64,000 nt of DNA from Euwallacea fornicatus (lineage: Eukaryota > Arthropoda > Insecta > Coleoptera > Curculionidae): the NCBI RefSeq assembly GCF_040115645.1, contig NC_089552.1, forward strand, positions 1,240,001 through 1,304,000, given 5' to 3'. Shown piece by piece: positions 23,201 through 38,200 of the stretch. The notes under the pieces are model-generated. The model had not been told where the DNA came from, searched no databases, and saw only the letters and a program-made list of their open reading frames with translations. Made by a program: the position numbers and the translations under genes. Numbering within the stretch: the stretch's first letter is position 1; each line of letters begins with the position of its first letter.

Positions 23201-26200
23201 CGCTGTTGCTACTTTGACATGTAGGTTCCGCTATATTTTGAATGTGCAAATCGGGACCGCTGCGTTGCCGTTTCTATTTAAATTTCCCTCATTCCAAGGA
23301 TTTAGGTGAAACCATCGATAAACAAAGAAATTCCTTTTCTTTCAGGCTCGACGTTCCTTTTCAATTTTCGAATGCGTTAAGCCTCCGCCGAAATATGCAT
23401 TGGAACAGATTCGGAGCAATTCAAAATGCACAACAGAGGCATCGCCGTGGCTACGAATAATAAATACTTCAATCATCCTGCCGGCCCGAGTCTGTTAAAC
23501 ATTTAAATCCGCTCTTTTGTCAACTTGCATCGTGAAAAGGGCTTAAGGTTTTCTCTGTAAACGTCCCACAATGCTCGAATTGTTGTTCTGATAAAGGAGA
23601 TTAAAATAGGTGCTTGCAGTTATTAATCTTATGACTAGTTTGCCGGTATCCGCTTTTGTTTGCCCAAACGTTAGCTGAATGAATGGACTCCCTTCACTTC
23701 GGTTTGACGGGCGCCAGTCAACTGGTCCCACATTGTTTCGAGTTCTGCGAACAATAGCAATCAATTCAAAGAAAACAAACTAATTCCTTCATTTTAAATT
23801 CAGTCCCGTCTCGCTGGCTTCCACTTTTCTCATTTGAGCTCCATCGAGGTGGTTTTTTACACAGTTGGCAACACGGTTTCCTACTTAACCCCTCATTAGG
23901 AGCCCCAACTGGCAGCCTTGATGGGTACAAGAGCAATTAAAGGAAAGTTTGCGGATTAAAAATAATTGCGAACCGGGTTTAATTGGGAGAAATAATTTTT
24001 ATTTGCCATCACGGAAATCAGCGGAGCCATTTTTTTGTCTCGGTGTTCGGTGCTTAATTAAAATTTGTAGCCCATGAAGTGTTTTCTTTCACAAATTTGA
24101 CACCTTAAGCTGGCTTCTTAAATTTAGTATTTCAACATCTAAGTACCTTAATAAGGTCTCCCTGGACTTCCAATCCCTATTCCTGATGACGGTCCTCAAG
24201 CAGCTGCTCACGAGGATGAGGACGACGAAGCAGAAAATAGTTTGCCTGTGTCTGGAATACGCATTCCACAGTGTCTGAATCCCATAAACTGTCAAGAGGA
24301 TACATCCTAAGCTGAAACATATTCATCATTCAAATAAAATTCCGTATGAACATTTATCTCCGTGCAGTTTGCCCGCACCTCTCTGAGAGATGTGTCTCGA
24401 GCGTGTGTGTCAGCTATTCGGTACTTCGCGATTCAAGGTCAGTGGAAGCGGGGACAAATTGCATGCAAAGTTTTCTGATATTTACGTTAAAACTAAAGTG
24501 TCTTCGGGTCGGTTTCTTACCTAGGTATATACAAAACCCTTTCGGCTATAACAAAGCCGACGGTAATTAACAAGTTGGATGCAGGCAAATATGGAAGAAC
24601 CAGAAATATCAGCCCCAGCACCAGTGGAGGGTGCCGCAAGTTCTGTAATATAAAGTTTGTGCGTTATTCCTGTTTTAAAAACTTGTTTCCGTTTCACCAC
24701 TGCTGTAGGAAGTCTGAGCAAAAAGACGATCATCCCAAGTATCCTGTATAGAAAATAAACCCGGATACTTCTTCGATAAGTCCAAACTTTCAGGCCAACT
24801 CTCCAATACGCGGAAATTTCCAACTAAAGAGCGCACTACTCTATAGAGTCTGGAAAGTTTCGGCGTTATTTCCTCTTTTAATTTCACCAGCAACTTTTGT
24901 GCTGGTCGAACTTTTATTGCTTAAATGGTTTCCGCAAGAGTGGGAGAGCAATAGCAGGCCGCAACTTACTCTAAACTCTTGCGAATTAAAAATTCTCTAA
25001 CTTTCCGATTCGCTGCAGTTGCCAGTAATTCAAACTTCGTAATGAATCGCTAATAATCAATCCGCCTCGAAACTACAACCACTTACGTCTAAATCTATAA
25101 TACTCCTCAGTGCCAGCAAAAATACTAGCCCGAAGGAGAAGCAGGTAAGGAAGTTGCGGAAGTCGCTAATGGAGGTCACAAGGGGCACTGAGCCCATTTG
25201 CCAGTCATGGGACAGCGTTGCTGGACAGAGTATCAGCCACAGGTTGAAAGCTGCCAAGTAGCAGAACGTCAGAAACCTGAAAATGAACATTTATCGGTTA
25301 TTATAAGGGCAAGTGATCGAAGGTAGGGGCGGAGCCTGTGAGCGCTCCCACACCAATCTCAGCGCCCGGTCACTAACCAAGGGCGGGGTCATCTGCTCTT
25401 CGTGGATCAGTTCTTTTCACCTGGGTCTTCAAAAATTGCCATCACTGCAACCATAAATTACGAAACTGTTTGTTTTCTCCTATGAGACGTGCAAAAAGAT
25501 ACGGCTATTAGCGTAAATTCAGTAGGGTCAAAGGAAAAACGGTCGGAATTGCGGAAATAAGAGGAGTTAGCAGGTGCCCGACTCGAGAGGCGTGAAGCTC
25601 CGACGTATCTGAACCAATGGCAGCTCTCGATTCCACTCGGCGTTTCTTGTCAGTATCGAAACGACAAGGCACAATTGAAACTCAAATAATTTCAATGACT
25701 TAGCGAAATATGCCGCTATAGTGGGTGCAAGGAATTATCTAAGAGTGAAGGAAGCTTTACTACTAGTCAGACCTGGAAGAAAATTTCCGCTCCTGCAGAA
25801 ACGAAAACAAAGCTGAGAGAAACAAGCCGGGGCTTCATGGAGATATCTGAAAAAATAATGAAGTTGATGACTTTCATGACGCCGACGCAAAAACTGAATC
25901 CTTGGAAAAGCGGAAAATAACAGAAACCATATTAGTCAAATTTAAATTAATAAGTTCAATATATTTTTGAAGTCGATAAAGCGAATTTATCGCAGAACTG
26001 GCAAAAAGTTCCAATTTACGAAATAAGAAAGACAATATTGCGTTTAAGTGAACTTTGGAGTTATTCCATCATATTTCTGAGCTGATGACAGCTAAAAAGC
26101 GATCTGGGACTTCATGAAGGCATTTCCAGAAATAAGAAAGTGGGACATTTCCCCGCACAAGACAAGCCGAATTCCTAGTGGAATAAGTGAAAACGAATTC

Positions 26201-29200
26201 CTTCCTGAGGTTAAAGTATCTGTAAGCGAAGTAAAGATGTTGATATTCCAGGACAGGCAAAAACTCCCAACTTATGAAACAAGGACGAATTTATTACTTG
26301 AAACTGGACTTTCGATCGATTTCATATTATTGAGTGCGTTACAGCTAAAAACGATCAGAGACTTTATGGTATCTTTATGGATATGAATTTGGAAACCTTC
26401 CAATGCGAGGGGACAACGCCGAAAAAGCGGGAAAAATAAAAACGAATTATTGCTAGAAACATTTTTGAGTTCACCTGGTTACAATTTCAGAGCAGCAACA
26501 CATGTTTTGGATGAGGTACGGAAGCGATCGCGACTCTGGATGGGAGAGACATTAGGCGTATCGAAGCGGCGCGCCCGAGCCAATAGCAGTGCTCCGTTTC
26601 AAGGTTAAACGCGGCGTAAGCGAACTGGTCCTCGGTAATTAGGTCCTCTGTCTCGGGTCCGCACCCGAACTTGTATCGCGAAGAGCGTTCTTTCTTTGAA
26701 ACTCACGCTTACTTTCCTTCAGGAATAAGTGCCATAGAGGACCCCCATAGACTCAAATCAACTCCAAATATTTGTAATCAGTTTCTTTCTTTGTGCGACA
26801 AAGAAAATGTATTCAGATTAGATTCAGTTTGTTAGGTATGTACATTTGTACGATTTTTTCCTTTTTGCTTTATGTTTTATTCAAAGCCCGCGAAAGTGGA
26901 AGTTTGCTTTAATGCCTGTGAATAGTAACCAGTTTAGGCTTCACGTAAAAGCTGTAGGATTCCGAATAACAGGACTGATTCGCGTAATGAGCACATCATT
27001 AAAAGTTTAAACTGACAATAATAAAACTGCGATTAAGGCGGACATTGAATGATTTAATTTTATCATTATTCTTAAAACTTCCCGTGGATTATCAAAATCC
27101 TAAGCCTGAAATCGAGTGCATCCCTTGCATAATAAAATAATTGAATATTTATCTTGGTTTATGTATAACTTCTCGGCGGATTCCCGGGGGTATGATACAT
27201 TATTCATTATTAATGTAGGCGAACTCGAAAACTGGAAAAACACGGGGAATAATGGAGATGTAAGTATTTCGCATTCAAGATATTCCATAAATTTTGCATG
27301 AGCAAATTCGACGCCCTAACGTTGGTTAATAACTTTTTGGTAAACAATCTGGATAGCCGACCTAGATAATCTGGATTTGTTTACCTCTTCCTCGATATTG
27401 TTGCCACGCCGCGGTCCCACGACGGATCGTTCGGGGGAATTGACTGGTGCCCGCTACTAATTCGGGCGTTCGAAGACATCGAAATTGGGCCAATTTACTG
27501 GCATTCGCAGGTCCGATTAGCGAGAATATTAACTTAAACAACTCGAGAATTTAAATTAAGATTAGTGGAAACGAAATTAAAAGGTAAAACCTTCGATTGC
27601 GAGTTTATATTTAAAATTCGATTAAAATGGCGGCCCTATCGACAGGAACGGCGTTAATTCCCTTCGAGGGGGAGTCGCTAATTCGAGCCATCTCCAGTGG
27701 AAAAGGATGATTTTAATCGGAAAGGAATTTTTAAATCGTAAACCCGAAGTTCGAGCGATATAAAATTCTCAAAATAGAACCGACGAGATACGATTTCTCG
27801 AAAAAAACCGCGCAGCTCTCGAAGATCCGTTTGCGCGCGGCCGCGGTGCGTTCGCGGTCCACAGTCAATAGAAACGCTGCGTTTCGAGGTCAACTGCGGA
27901 CACCCACAAACTGGCCTTAAGGTGTTGTTCTGTTACGCGCGGTGCAATGCGAAACTGTTTCAACTTAATGAGATCGCTGCCGAAGCACGCTCTCCGATGC
28001 AACGTGCCAGTTGCAGAATATGCAATTTCAGGGATCATTTTCATATTGCTGTTAAGGTTTCTTGGATAAGGAAGCCGCCGACCTTATTACTCCACAAGTT
28101 CTTCCCTAGCTTCCCTAACTCGAAATTAATATCTTTCCTCTCAAATTTAATCGACAAAAGCATATCGTTAAACCAATTTCCTAGCGCCCTCTGCTTTTAT
28201 TTGGGCATAAATATACATGAAAGTCTCCATTGGGGGAAGTTCAAAGGGCGAAATTTGATAAAAACCTATAAAAAATAGCGCGAAATTCGTTTCCTATATA
28301 AGAGCAATGATTGGCTCGAATGGATAGTTCAACTGGCCGGCAATAATTTATGCAACAATCAAAAAGTCATTTTTCAAAAATCCAATTATCCACGGATATT
28401 AAATTGGACGATTTATTGTTTCAACGTCATTGTCTTTATCGAGCATTTATCCATATGTTCGCCTGCAATTGCATAAACGTATGTAAATCTCCCCGTGGAA
28501 GGCAGCCATATTGCTGGGCAATAACATGTAAATAAAAGATATTATGCTGATGCTTACCTGACGTATATTGAACTATGAAAAGCTGCCGGGTTATCTTGCT
28601 CGCAGAATCTGGGCAGCGACCCTTGCAATACCGCCAGTCTTAGAGCGAGCAGCACTCCCGTCTGAAATAATCAACAAAATCTCATTTAAGGGGAATTTAC
28701 CCTAGGTCGTAGCGCGGGGCGGTCCCAAGCGGTGCGCAGACTGACGGAGGCGCAGCGCTACAAGGTCAAGGCGGACGCGTGTAAATTGCGCTGACGGCAA
28801 GTGTCACATTCACGGACGGAAGAAATTAAGTATCTTATGCAGAGATTTAACATCTAAAAAAGCTGTATTCGCATAACATTAGGCCCTTAGCGGGTATTTT
28901 TTCAAAGGGATAATTAAACATCAAACGCCCTCTCGCCCTCAGTTAATTAGACCCGACTTTACCTGGCGTGTTTGCTCTTTGGACTGGCTTTGTAAGTTTC
29001 GTTTAAACCCCGCATAATCTCTGTTCATGCAAAAAGCGGGTTAAAGGAGTGGAATTTCAATGCACTGGCAATCCGATATCGTTCTTGACCGAGTTTGATA
29101 GGAACACGGGGAACAAAGTTTAACTTAACCGATAGTTTGGTCTCCCGGGACAGGAGAACGATATATTGATTAAGAGCTTTGATGGTCTCTCGAGTATTTG

Positions 29201-32200
29201 CTACCTTCAGGATGGGTTCGTTTATTCGCAAATTGAATTATGGTTAAATGCATATCGATCGTCAGTGGTAGTGCTAATGTTCTGCCTGGAGATAAATTAA
29301 GAGAGAGCGTGGCGTGGGATGTCGCATCGAAAGACTTGGACACAAGCGGTGACCATGACGGGACACATTGCTTCTCACTCGATGAATCTCTGACGTCATG
29401 ATCAGTAGGTGTCGACCCACCACCCTGCCGATTGCTTCCCTTAGAAGTGGCTGAGATTCCCGGTTAGGTGCATTCAGAGGCAAATAGGAGCCGTCGCCGT
29501 CGTCATGGAGATTCCAGAGTGCTTCCGAGACCCTCTGCGTGAGCAAAAGTGATGCGGCTGACGATTAGAGACTTCTTCGCATTGAAAAAACGTGAAAATT
29601 CGTTTTCTTTTTGCTTCGATTCGTTGATGGAGAAAAACCGAAGAAATTTCACGCAGCCAGACGCGTCACGGCACCTCCAACGAGAACTTCGCGATGTGGC
29701 GCGAAAGTGAAATTTTCGAAATTTTCCAAACAAGATTTTCAGTCTTCATCGCTTTACGACGCGATCTGCGAGTTAGCTTTCGGCACAGGACAACAGTTCA
29801 GATGTGTCCTTTTAGGTGCCGACATGCAAAACGGCCGGCGAATTTTATATAACTGAGTTTTTCCGCCTGGAAGAGCGAAACGTGCAAGCGGAAAAATATC
29901 ACAAGTTTTGAGAGCTCCGTACCATTTCTCTGTTTGATGATTTGAATGCTCAGCGATACAGCAATAAAGGTTTTCGAGAGCTCGCGACCCTCCGAGTTTC
30001 ATCGCGAATAATCGATCCTTACTACCTTTAGGGATGCCCCAGCGAAACGAAGTTTTTACGATATTTTAGTGATTTTTAGTGAAGAATTCAAATAAAAAGC
30101 GTAGGAAGACAATGTCGGTTTTCGTTGATGTGAAGGGCAGGTCGAATTCGCTGGTGAACCGTAATAGATGTAGTCAGCTTTTCGCGGCGACTCAAACGTT
30201 CCATTCCTGAGCCCCAATTTAATCGACTTTATGGGTATTTTTGCCTCATCAACTCGAGCAAGTTTAGTAATATTTTCCATTCCAACGAACTCGCAAATAA
30301 CTATTCAGCAGCGACTTTTGCAGGAAACTGCAACTCAATAAATGTTTCCTCTCATCTAACAACCGATTACTTTAATATCGAACCGTCCGCAAAACCAATT
30401 GGCTCTGTTCTAAAACTCGAACCAAATATACAAAAAGCGGGAAATAATTGGTTTCTAGCAATTGCCAGAATGTTCGGAATCAACTAAACAATTCCGCCTC
30501 AGAGGGCGGAAATGGGAAACTTTTTTAATTGGAAGTTTGCGTCGTACAAACGACTATCGATAAATAAAAATGTGTCTATACTTTTGTTAAATTAAAAGCC
30601 AATAAGAGGGAAGTTTTGCTCGCTAGCACGATTGGAGCAATTTGCGGATGGCCTGGATGAGAAAAGTCCCGTGATTTAGCGTTCCGCTAGGCGGAGGCAC
30701 ACCATTTTCTAGACCAAGAGAAAAAAAAAAACAACTACGTCTTCTGCGACGATACGCTCTGTCCAATCACGACCCGACGTTTCAAGGTCAACCCCGGACG
30801 TTGGTCAATCGCACATGGCTGCCGCGCACCGAGCCGCGGGCCGAGCCTCCTCAGACCTAAACATTTCGCATAAACGATTAGCCACGTGCCATTACCTGCC
30901 GCTTAAGGATGGAGTCATAAGTTAAAAAAAGGAAAATGGCGGCCTAATGCAATCCCTCGAAACTGGGCCCTTTCATTCTCCTCTCTTAAATATAAAAGAG
31001 GATAGGGTGAATAGAAAATGAACACTTTTGCCTTATTAATTAGCACGTAAGATCTTTTCCCTTCCCGCGCCGAGGGGAGAACAGAGACCCCTAAAAGCAA
31101 TAACTGGGGCTGCCAAACAGAAGCACACTTGTTTAGCCAATTTCACGAGATGAAAGCTAAACCCAGACACCGAGAGGCAGGCAATAAATATTTACTTTAG
31201 TGACACTCTTATATCCATACACGCGGTACATTGTTTACTTACCGATGTCATCAGTTTTGCGGTCCTGGAGCTGAACTCCAAACTTTCCGAATTCCACCGA
31301 ACTTCCGCGATTGTTCTGAAAAAGAAAAAGCGGAATCGAATTTGCGAAGTTTTTCGTGGGGAGGGTGGAAGTTGCACGGATTTACATTGTTAACAAGTTT
31401 CAGGTTACGTGGCAAGTTTGCAGGGGCCCCGTTGGAGTTTAATTCTGCTTATTTAGGGCGGGTTTAACACTTTTGTTTTGAGGTTTTTGTTCGGGCCTTG
31501 AAGTTCGGAAAAAGGGGGATATTAAACATTTTTCTACCATTTATTTCCCTTGCTAAAAATCACACTAACAAACTTTAATGAGAATAGCAACGCACTCAGT
31601 CGAATTGACCAATTTTTTACTATTAGTCCCTCACTGAGACGCTCGCAATGACGGGAAGCCATCTTGGAATGTTTGACATTTTATCATAGACGGCCCCCAT
31701 TTTCTGAGTTAAAGCTGTCACTCGTCATGACATAAATTGACATTTACCAGTCGCCCTGTTGGAATGTTTGACATTTAACCCAACATGGTTGCTATGTTCG
31801 GCGTTGGAACTGTCATTCGTTACGTCAGAAAGAGAGTTGCTATTTTGCAATTCTTAATACTAAATCCCAGATAGCTGTTGCTCCTCTCATGGATTAAACT
31901 GTACCTAGGCCTTTTCAATTTGGTTTTATAAAATACGGATTCTGTCTTCCTTAGGATACTCTCAAAGGACTTACAGATGGAATATTTTAACTTTTATAAG
32001 ACCCCAGCTTAAATAAAACCCTGAAATAACCTACCCCCACCCATAAAAATCATGACGGCCTAATACGATCCGGAAATAATATTTTTATTCCCCGCATTAA
32101 ACCGGGCCTTGTTTCATTTTTATTTCGGATTCGGTGCTTCGGTATTTTTACGGCACAGAGATGTGATGAAAACAATATGGCGGTTTTATTGACCATAAAG

Positions 32201-35200
32201 AAATTATTAAACTGCACTTTATGTCGTAAAATCTCCGTTGCATTGACAGATATTGGAAGGGCGACTTACCTTTTGATGTGCGGCCACTGCAAGTAAAAGT
32301 CGAAGCCCAGGTTGAGGAGGAACACTGTGATTCCGGTCTCTTTGGCCATCATGCTCATGGCACCCATCACTATGCTGGTCCACAGGTAGAAGCGACCCTC
32401 GGTGGAACTTCTGAAGGAGAAATGGCGCGTTTTTATATGCAGCAGTGATTTCGTGAAAAATGCGGGCCAGTTAACTCACATCCGGTCTGGAGTAGCGTTG
32501 ACGTGGATGGATATTGGCCAATCGCGTAAGGGGTTCGAATATAGACGGCAGTTGCAAATTGGTATAGCAATTAGTTTAAGTTAGATTAATGGATACAGAG
32601 TGGAGCTAATTTTCCGTTGGAATAAAGTTACGAAAACAGTGTTTTTCTGCGATCTTCATAGAAAATAGAATCTTTCTCTCTCGTTCGAGGGAATAAAACA
32701 GCACTTTTTGTCGTTGTATTTTAGGGAAGAAAGGACTTATCCTCCCTAAGAAAGAAAAGCATTTTTCTGTCTACTCGTTAAAATATACGTCAAACAGAAC
32801 ATCGGACACTCTAAGTATTCGAAGTTAGAGGAATATAAAAAAAAAATCAAGAGTAGTCCTCCATCGTCGTGAGAGTGTGACCAGGCAGATGTCCCTCATG
32901 GGTCGTCGATAGGGACACCAGCAAACTAGACATGAAAGGATTTTTTCCGTATTTAGCAAATTTAAAATTTCAATTATTGAATCGTTTAGATACATGGATA
33001 GGCAGCGAATCCGATGGCATGTAAATTTTATCGGAGTCCGACAGGTGCGAATATATTTTAATCAAAATCCATCTAACCGATTGAAAAACAGACCGTAATT
33101 TATGGACCTCTGGTCGAATCCAGAATTAATTAAGTAGCGACGTTGTGTAGCCAGAACGTATTTTTCAATTAAAACGGACAAAAGCAGACCGAAATGGCCA
33201 GATGGCGTCCGTGGTGCGGGATGCAGGACGGAGGGGTGCAAAGCTCCACTTTTGGAAAAAAACTTTTCCACGTGAAATTCCCGAATCGATTTAACACGTC
33301 CTTTGGAAGTTATAAATGTTGGTTCAGCTGGGTTTCTGGTAATTGGCTTGATTTCCATAACGAGAAGAGTAAAAATTCATTCACGCTTGGTTTTAGGCCA
33401 ATAGAGGTATAGTTTGGTACTAATCGAAACTATTCGTTCCATTTGCCATATTAATTAGTAGAGATTTAGTCTTGACGGCATCTTCATAATTGACGGTGAC
33501 ACTCAGCAAAATGGCGGCCGTCGGCATCGTGAATTTTAAGAAAATGGTGTCCACCGCCATCTTGAACAAGGCACCAGAACGCACAATTTTGATGGAACGA
33601 AAAGTAGTGATTGAAGTTGATTGATTGATAGGAAAAATTCATGTGCGTTTAATTAAATAAAAACTAAAAATAATGAGTGAAAACTAAATAACTTTTAAAT
33701 ATATTCGAATTGAAAATTTAAAATGATTTATACGTTTATTTGATTCCGCTAAATTGCTAACAGTGACAGGTTAAATCCAAAATGACCCTGGACAGCCATT
33801 TTTAATAATTAAAGCCGTAATTTATTCAGATTGCAAAACTGACCTAAGAGTGCGGCATTTTCGAAATTTTGCTCGCGTCGGGTTATCATTTTTTAATCCA
33901 CGAAGCGGCGCAATTAACAGACCCCAATTCGGACACACGTATCGCAATTTAATAAAACCTCTAACTGGGGTTTTTGGCTTGATTGACTTAACGATTACAA
34001 AAGTTTAAACCATAAACCACTCTCGACCACCATCTCCATACGGTTAATAATGGCCCTGTTCAACATTATCAACAGTTGTGCAACTTTGAAATATAATGAC
34101 GACACGCACTCATCACATAGATTTAAATGGCAGCCGACGCCAGGTGACTTCACGCAGCTTTGCCCGACAGTTGCACAACTGCTATCTTCGCTGAACGTGG
34201 CCTTTGCCGAATCTGCTCCCATCCGGCGTCTGCATTGTAAAAACTGGCTTTGTTCGGAACACTAAACGAATATTTCTTTTACTTTGGAAGACACAAAACG
34301 CTTCTGCAGTTGGTTTTCTAACAATTAACCGCATTTCATTTCCATAAGAAGCAGATTAAAAATTTATGCTTCGTTTAAGGGCCAAAGGGCTGCGGCTAAA
34401 TATAAATTTAGGAAAAAGAAACACCGTCGTCTTTCGGGCGAGATTACTTAAATTTCGGGCCCTGGAGATCTTTGATATTTTCTACGTTATCACATCTCTG
34501 GAAATGCAATAAAAAGAGGGTTCGTGAAGAGCCGGGCATAATCCTCTTAATATTGTTTTGCAGTGGTTCGTCTTATATTGCAAAGAAAGTCGAATCAATG
34601 CCTGAAATCTATCTAGAGGAACGACACACATGGCCAGTTCAAACATTAAATGCAGGACCAATTTGCTTATGGCCTCGCGATAGTCGCGGCGACGTGCCGC
34701 GTTAAGCCAATCAAATGATCGGGTTTGAGAGACGGGAGACAGCCACAGCAAACTGCTCCAATAATTTGCATATTGATTTCCTACAGCAGACGGATTTAAT
34801 AGAATATTAATGGATTGCATTTAGGACAATTCAGCTGCACATTTATGAATAAACTCTATTCGACTGATATCAATTTACACGTAAACAAAACTTTTTGTGT
34901 TGATCGATGTGTGTATATTTTTTCCTATGAAATCGTAAAATTGTTGTGGTCCATTGGGCGTTTCGGGCCGCTGAAAAATCGCCTGAAATTTGTCGATCCC
35001 GCGGGATACACAGCTAATTGAGTAGCGCTCTGCAACCGCCAGAGCGTATTTTTCAATTTCGCCTAACAGCAGCTATAAATTAGTCTGAAATTGAAAATGC
35101 CCAGCCATGGGTTCACACAGTAAGCTCGATTCTTAGGCATGCCTGCCATTAGAATTACCTTTTTACCCTTTTGGGGTCCATCCGTGTAAACTTTAGGAAG

Positions 35201-38200
35201 GATTTTGCCCCCCTTCTCACCGGTGATCTAATGGAGTCCATATCGTCTTTCACTTTTAACAAAAATTTGGAATACGGGTGCCTGGGAGCGCCCACAGTTT
35301 ATCAGCCTAAATAATCGCACACATATTTATCGAGTACCTGTCTACTTACAGCCATCTGGAATTGAATGTTTCATTAGGAGTGAGGAAAACGTTGATGTGA
35401 CACTGGCAAAAATGGCGGAGATAGGGGCTTGTGCAGAGCGCAGAAAATGGTTTTGCCGTGCGTTTACGGGGAGGGCGTCTTTTTGCTGCGCTCTTACGCA
35501 AAAACTGGATTTCCGCGCGGTGAGGTAACTGGAAACTACTCGTATCGAATATCGTATAATGAAAAGGTAATTTCGTTCGTCCCCTTTCGAGGGCAAGTCA
35601 CTTCCCAGTTAGAAATACGCACAATCACATTAATTACGCATTACGGTAATTTGAGCCGATCGCGTAATTAGCCAGAGATTAAACGTGGAAAGATTTAAAT
35701 ATCCGGAGATGTAAATTTCCAGGGATTAAAATTTCCGAAGGTTTGAACATCCAGAGGATAACCGCTTTGTGTACACCGAAAGCGTGGGAAATTCTTCATT
35801 TGGAGTCCAATCTCTGGAACCTCAGAACCGGCTACGAGCTGCGATGGGCCAAAAACTTTGATAGGAACTCAGGTGGATGAATCATCCAATATCTGCAAAC
35901 CGAAGGAGGAGCCTCGAAGCAAAATCGAAAGGCAACGAAGGGGCAAAACTAGTTGGGTGCCCCGCTTAGGCGCTTCTAACCCCCCACCCTTTCCTGGGCC
36001 TTAGTGAGAAATTCAGTTTCTTAAACTGACGAAATGTCTTAATTGCAGTTGTATTGGTAATTTCAATTAACTTCATCGTGGCAAACTTTGGCGTAACCAA
36101 GAACATATAGCCATTTATTTATTCGTTGATAAACAACACGACAAACCTCTTCTAACTTTATAAATTAGCTCCAAAGCCCCGTAATTTAGAAAGTTGGTTT
36201 AGGGCAATAAAAAGTTCCGGAGAGCCAATAAAAGCCTCAATATCATGTAAATGCTGATTAAAAAGTTTATAATACGGAAACTTTTGCGACGGGAAAAAAT
36301 GGCCGCGACGACGTCACATCAGGAGAAGGAAGAGGCATTTCCAGGGACTTTGTTGTCTTATTAGCTTGGCCCAATCGTGTCAAAGGCGAGTTCCATAACG
36401 TATAAACTTAATAATAAAGTTGCAGCAGCCTAGTTTCGGCGAGGAAATCCCATCTATGTAACTTTAAACGAGGCCCGAAATCTGATTTACAGTCATCCTG
36501 GTGCCTACCTCGAAATCCGGCTTCCAGAGGAGCCAGGAATTGCCAGAATTTCCAGCAGGCAGCGGGAAATATATGTATCTGGATAAAATATACACGCTTA
36601 GAATATAAATATAAATCAAGACTATAGGCAACATGTGGGTATGAATATTTGATTAGGCGAGGGCCCCTTGCGCGCCACGCTACGTTTCCAGACATGGAAA
36701 ACGCTCTCGAATCAGCAAAAATGGATGTGAGGCTAATACTAAATCCCGATGCTCTTCTGTTTCGGGAGATGGCCCTAATTTAATGTCGTCATTTCTGAGA
36801 TCCGGCTGAACGGAAAGGAAAAATGTTCACCCGTTAGCGTCTCGGTTTTTTTCCGAGAGGAAAGGCCCTTGTGCTTTTTTCTTACGGAAATATACGCTCA
36901 GTAACATTTCATGGAATAACATCGAGATTTATTTCAATTAGCATTAAAACCCGATATTCGCAACGAAATAGGGCCAGTTTACAGTCATCCGAGATGTGAC
37001 GCTCGTGGCGCGAGAGTCCGCCGGCCAATTAGGACGCGACTTACGGCATCAGGGAGGAACGCCTGCCAAGCGGACAGCGCCTCGGCACACATGACATAGT
37101 CGTTCAAAGTCAAATTGTTCATTCCGAAAATACTCGAAAGTGAGATATGGAAACTAGTTTCTCACGTGCAAAAGGTGCAAGGAAGGAATATTAATCGGCT
37201 TGCAATAGGCAGTAGCCTTCGAGTGGGAAGCAACTGGTGGCAAGTCAGAGGGCTTGCCCTTGACTGCCAACGAGTTTCTAGCTGAAGAGGCACTAAAATC
37301 GGGCTTTTTTCCCTAGTGCTCGCACTAATTTTAAAGTGGAACACGGCAGGATCGTTCGGAATTTATGAGAAGAACAATTGGAACCAGCTTGTAAATAATA
37401 TTAGGATCGCGGGCCACGGGTTTGAACTAACGGGGGGAACAGTGTGAACTCCAAAGAAAGGAACTTGTCCGTTGGACACTCGTTTGAAGTTGCACTGATA
37501 ATTTCATTTAAAAACTCTCTAAAACAACTGAGAGTCCCCAAAAGGGTTAATCAGTAAGTGCACATGCGTCGGATTTGATTAGTCGATGTTCGTAAATCAA
37601 CAATTTTTGACACAGCACACGGTGCGCAACAGAAATGCGCAGCAAAATTTTTCCGACGGTTCGTCAGATTCCATTCTCAACTGACGCTTCATCATTGAAA
37701 GTACTCTTGTAGGATCTAAGAACTATGTTGTTAAATTCGTTAAATGCGGACACTAGCTAATTGGACAAGGATGTCTAGATTCAAAGTGCAAGCACGTCTG
37801 CCCTGGTTTTATTTGAAATATTAAATAACTTCCTGCCTTCTACGTGCGTATTTATTCTAGAGATGTAGTTTGCTGCTCAACTCGTTTAGTAGTCAAAGGT
37901 TTTCAGCTAGTAATTAATATAATCTACTTAATTTACACTGTTTTATTCCAAATCGTCTCCGCTGCAGGTTTACAGTCCAAGATAAATTACTCACTTATAT
38001 TAGAATTAACTGGAATAGGAGTTTTACAACAACAAACTTTCCTATTTGAAATTTGGAATCAGCCCTGCAGGAAACTTGAAGTAAGTTCAGGTTACCCTGT
38101 TAATCCCCATTGTTGTTCGGTTATTTTAACCGTGAAGCTGTTTGCTCTACGCAGTAATCTAAATGAAACAAAGGCCATTTTCTTTAATTGGAGTGGGAAA

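Larger units (their letters stand above)
20203..24146. other. TMTC1 intron, no other gene seen
   Basis: A 3.9-kb intron containing a short imperfect 24-bp tandem repeat at 21624-21706 and one copy of a 24-bp motif at 20987-21010 also found at 50273-50296. The open frames here are unsupported. Confidence 0.5.
25277..28557. other. TMTC1 intron with tandem repeat and GC-rich modules
   Basis: No gene. It contains three diverged approximately 250-280-bp tandem units (25760-26500), and two CAAT-N10-CGTTTC modules near 26581 and 27866. The open frame 26114-26386 is explained by the tandem repeat rather than by a gene. Confidence 0.5.
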
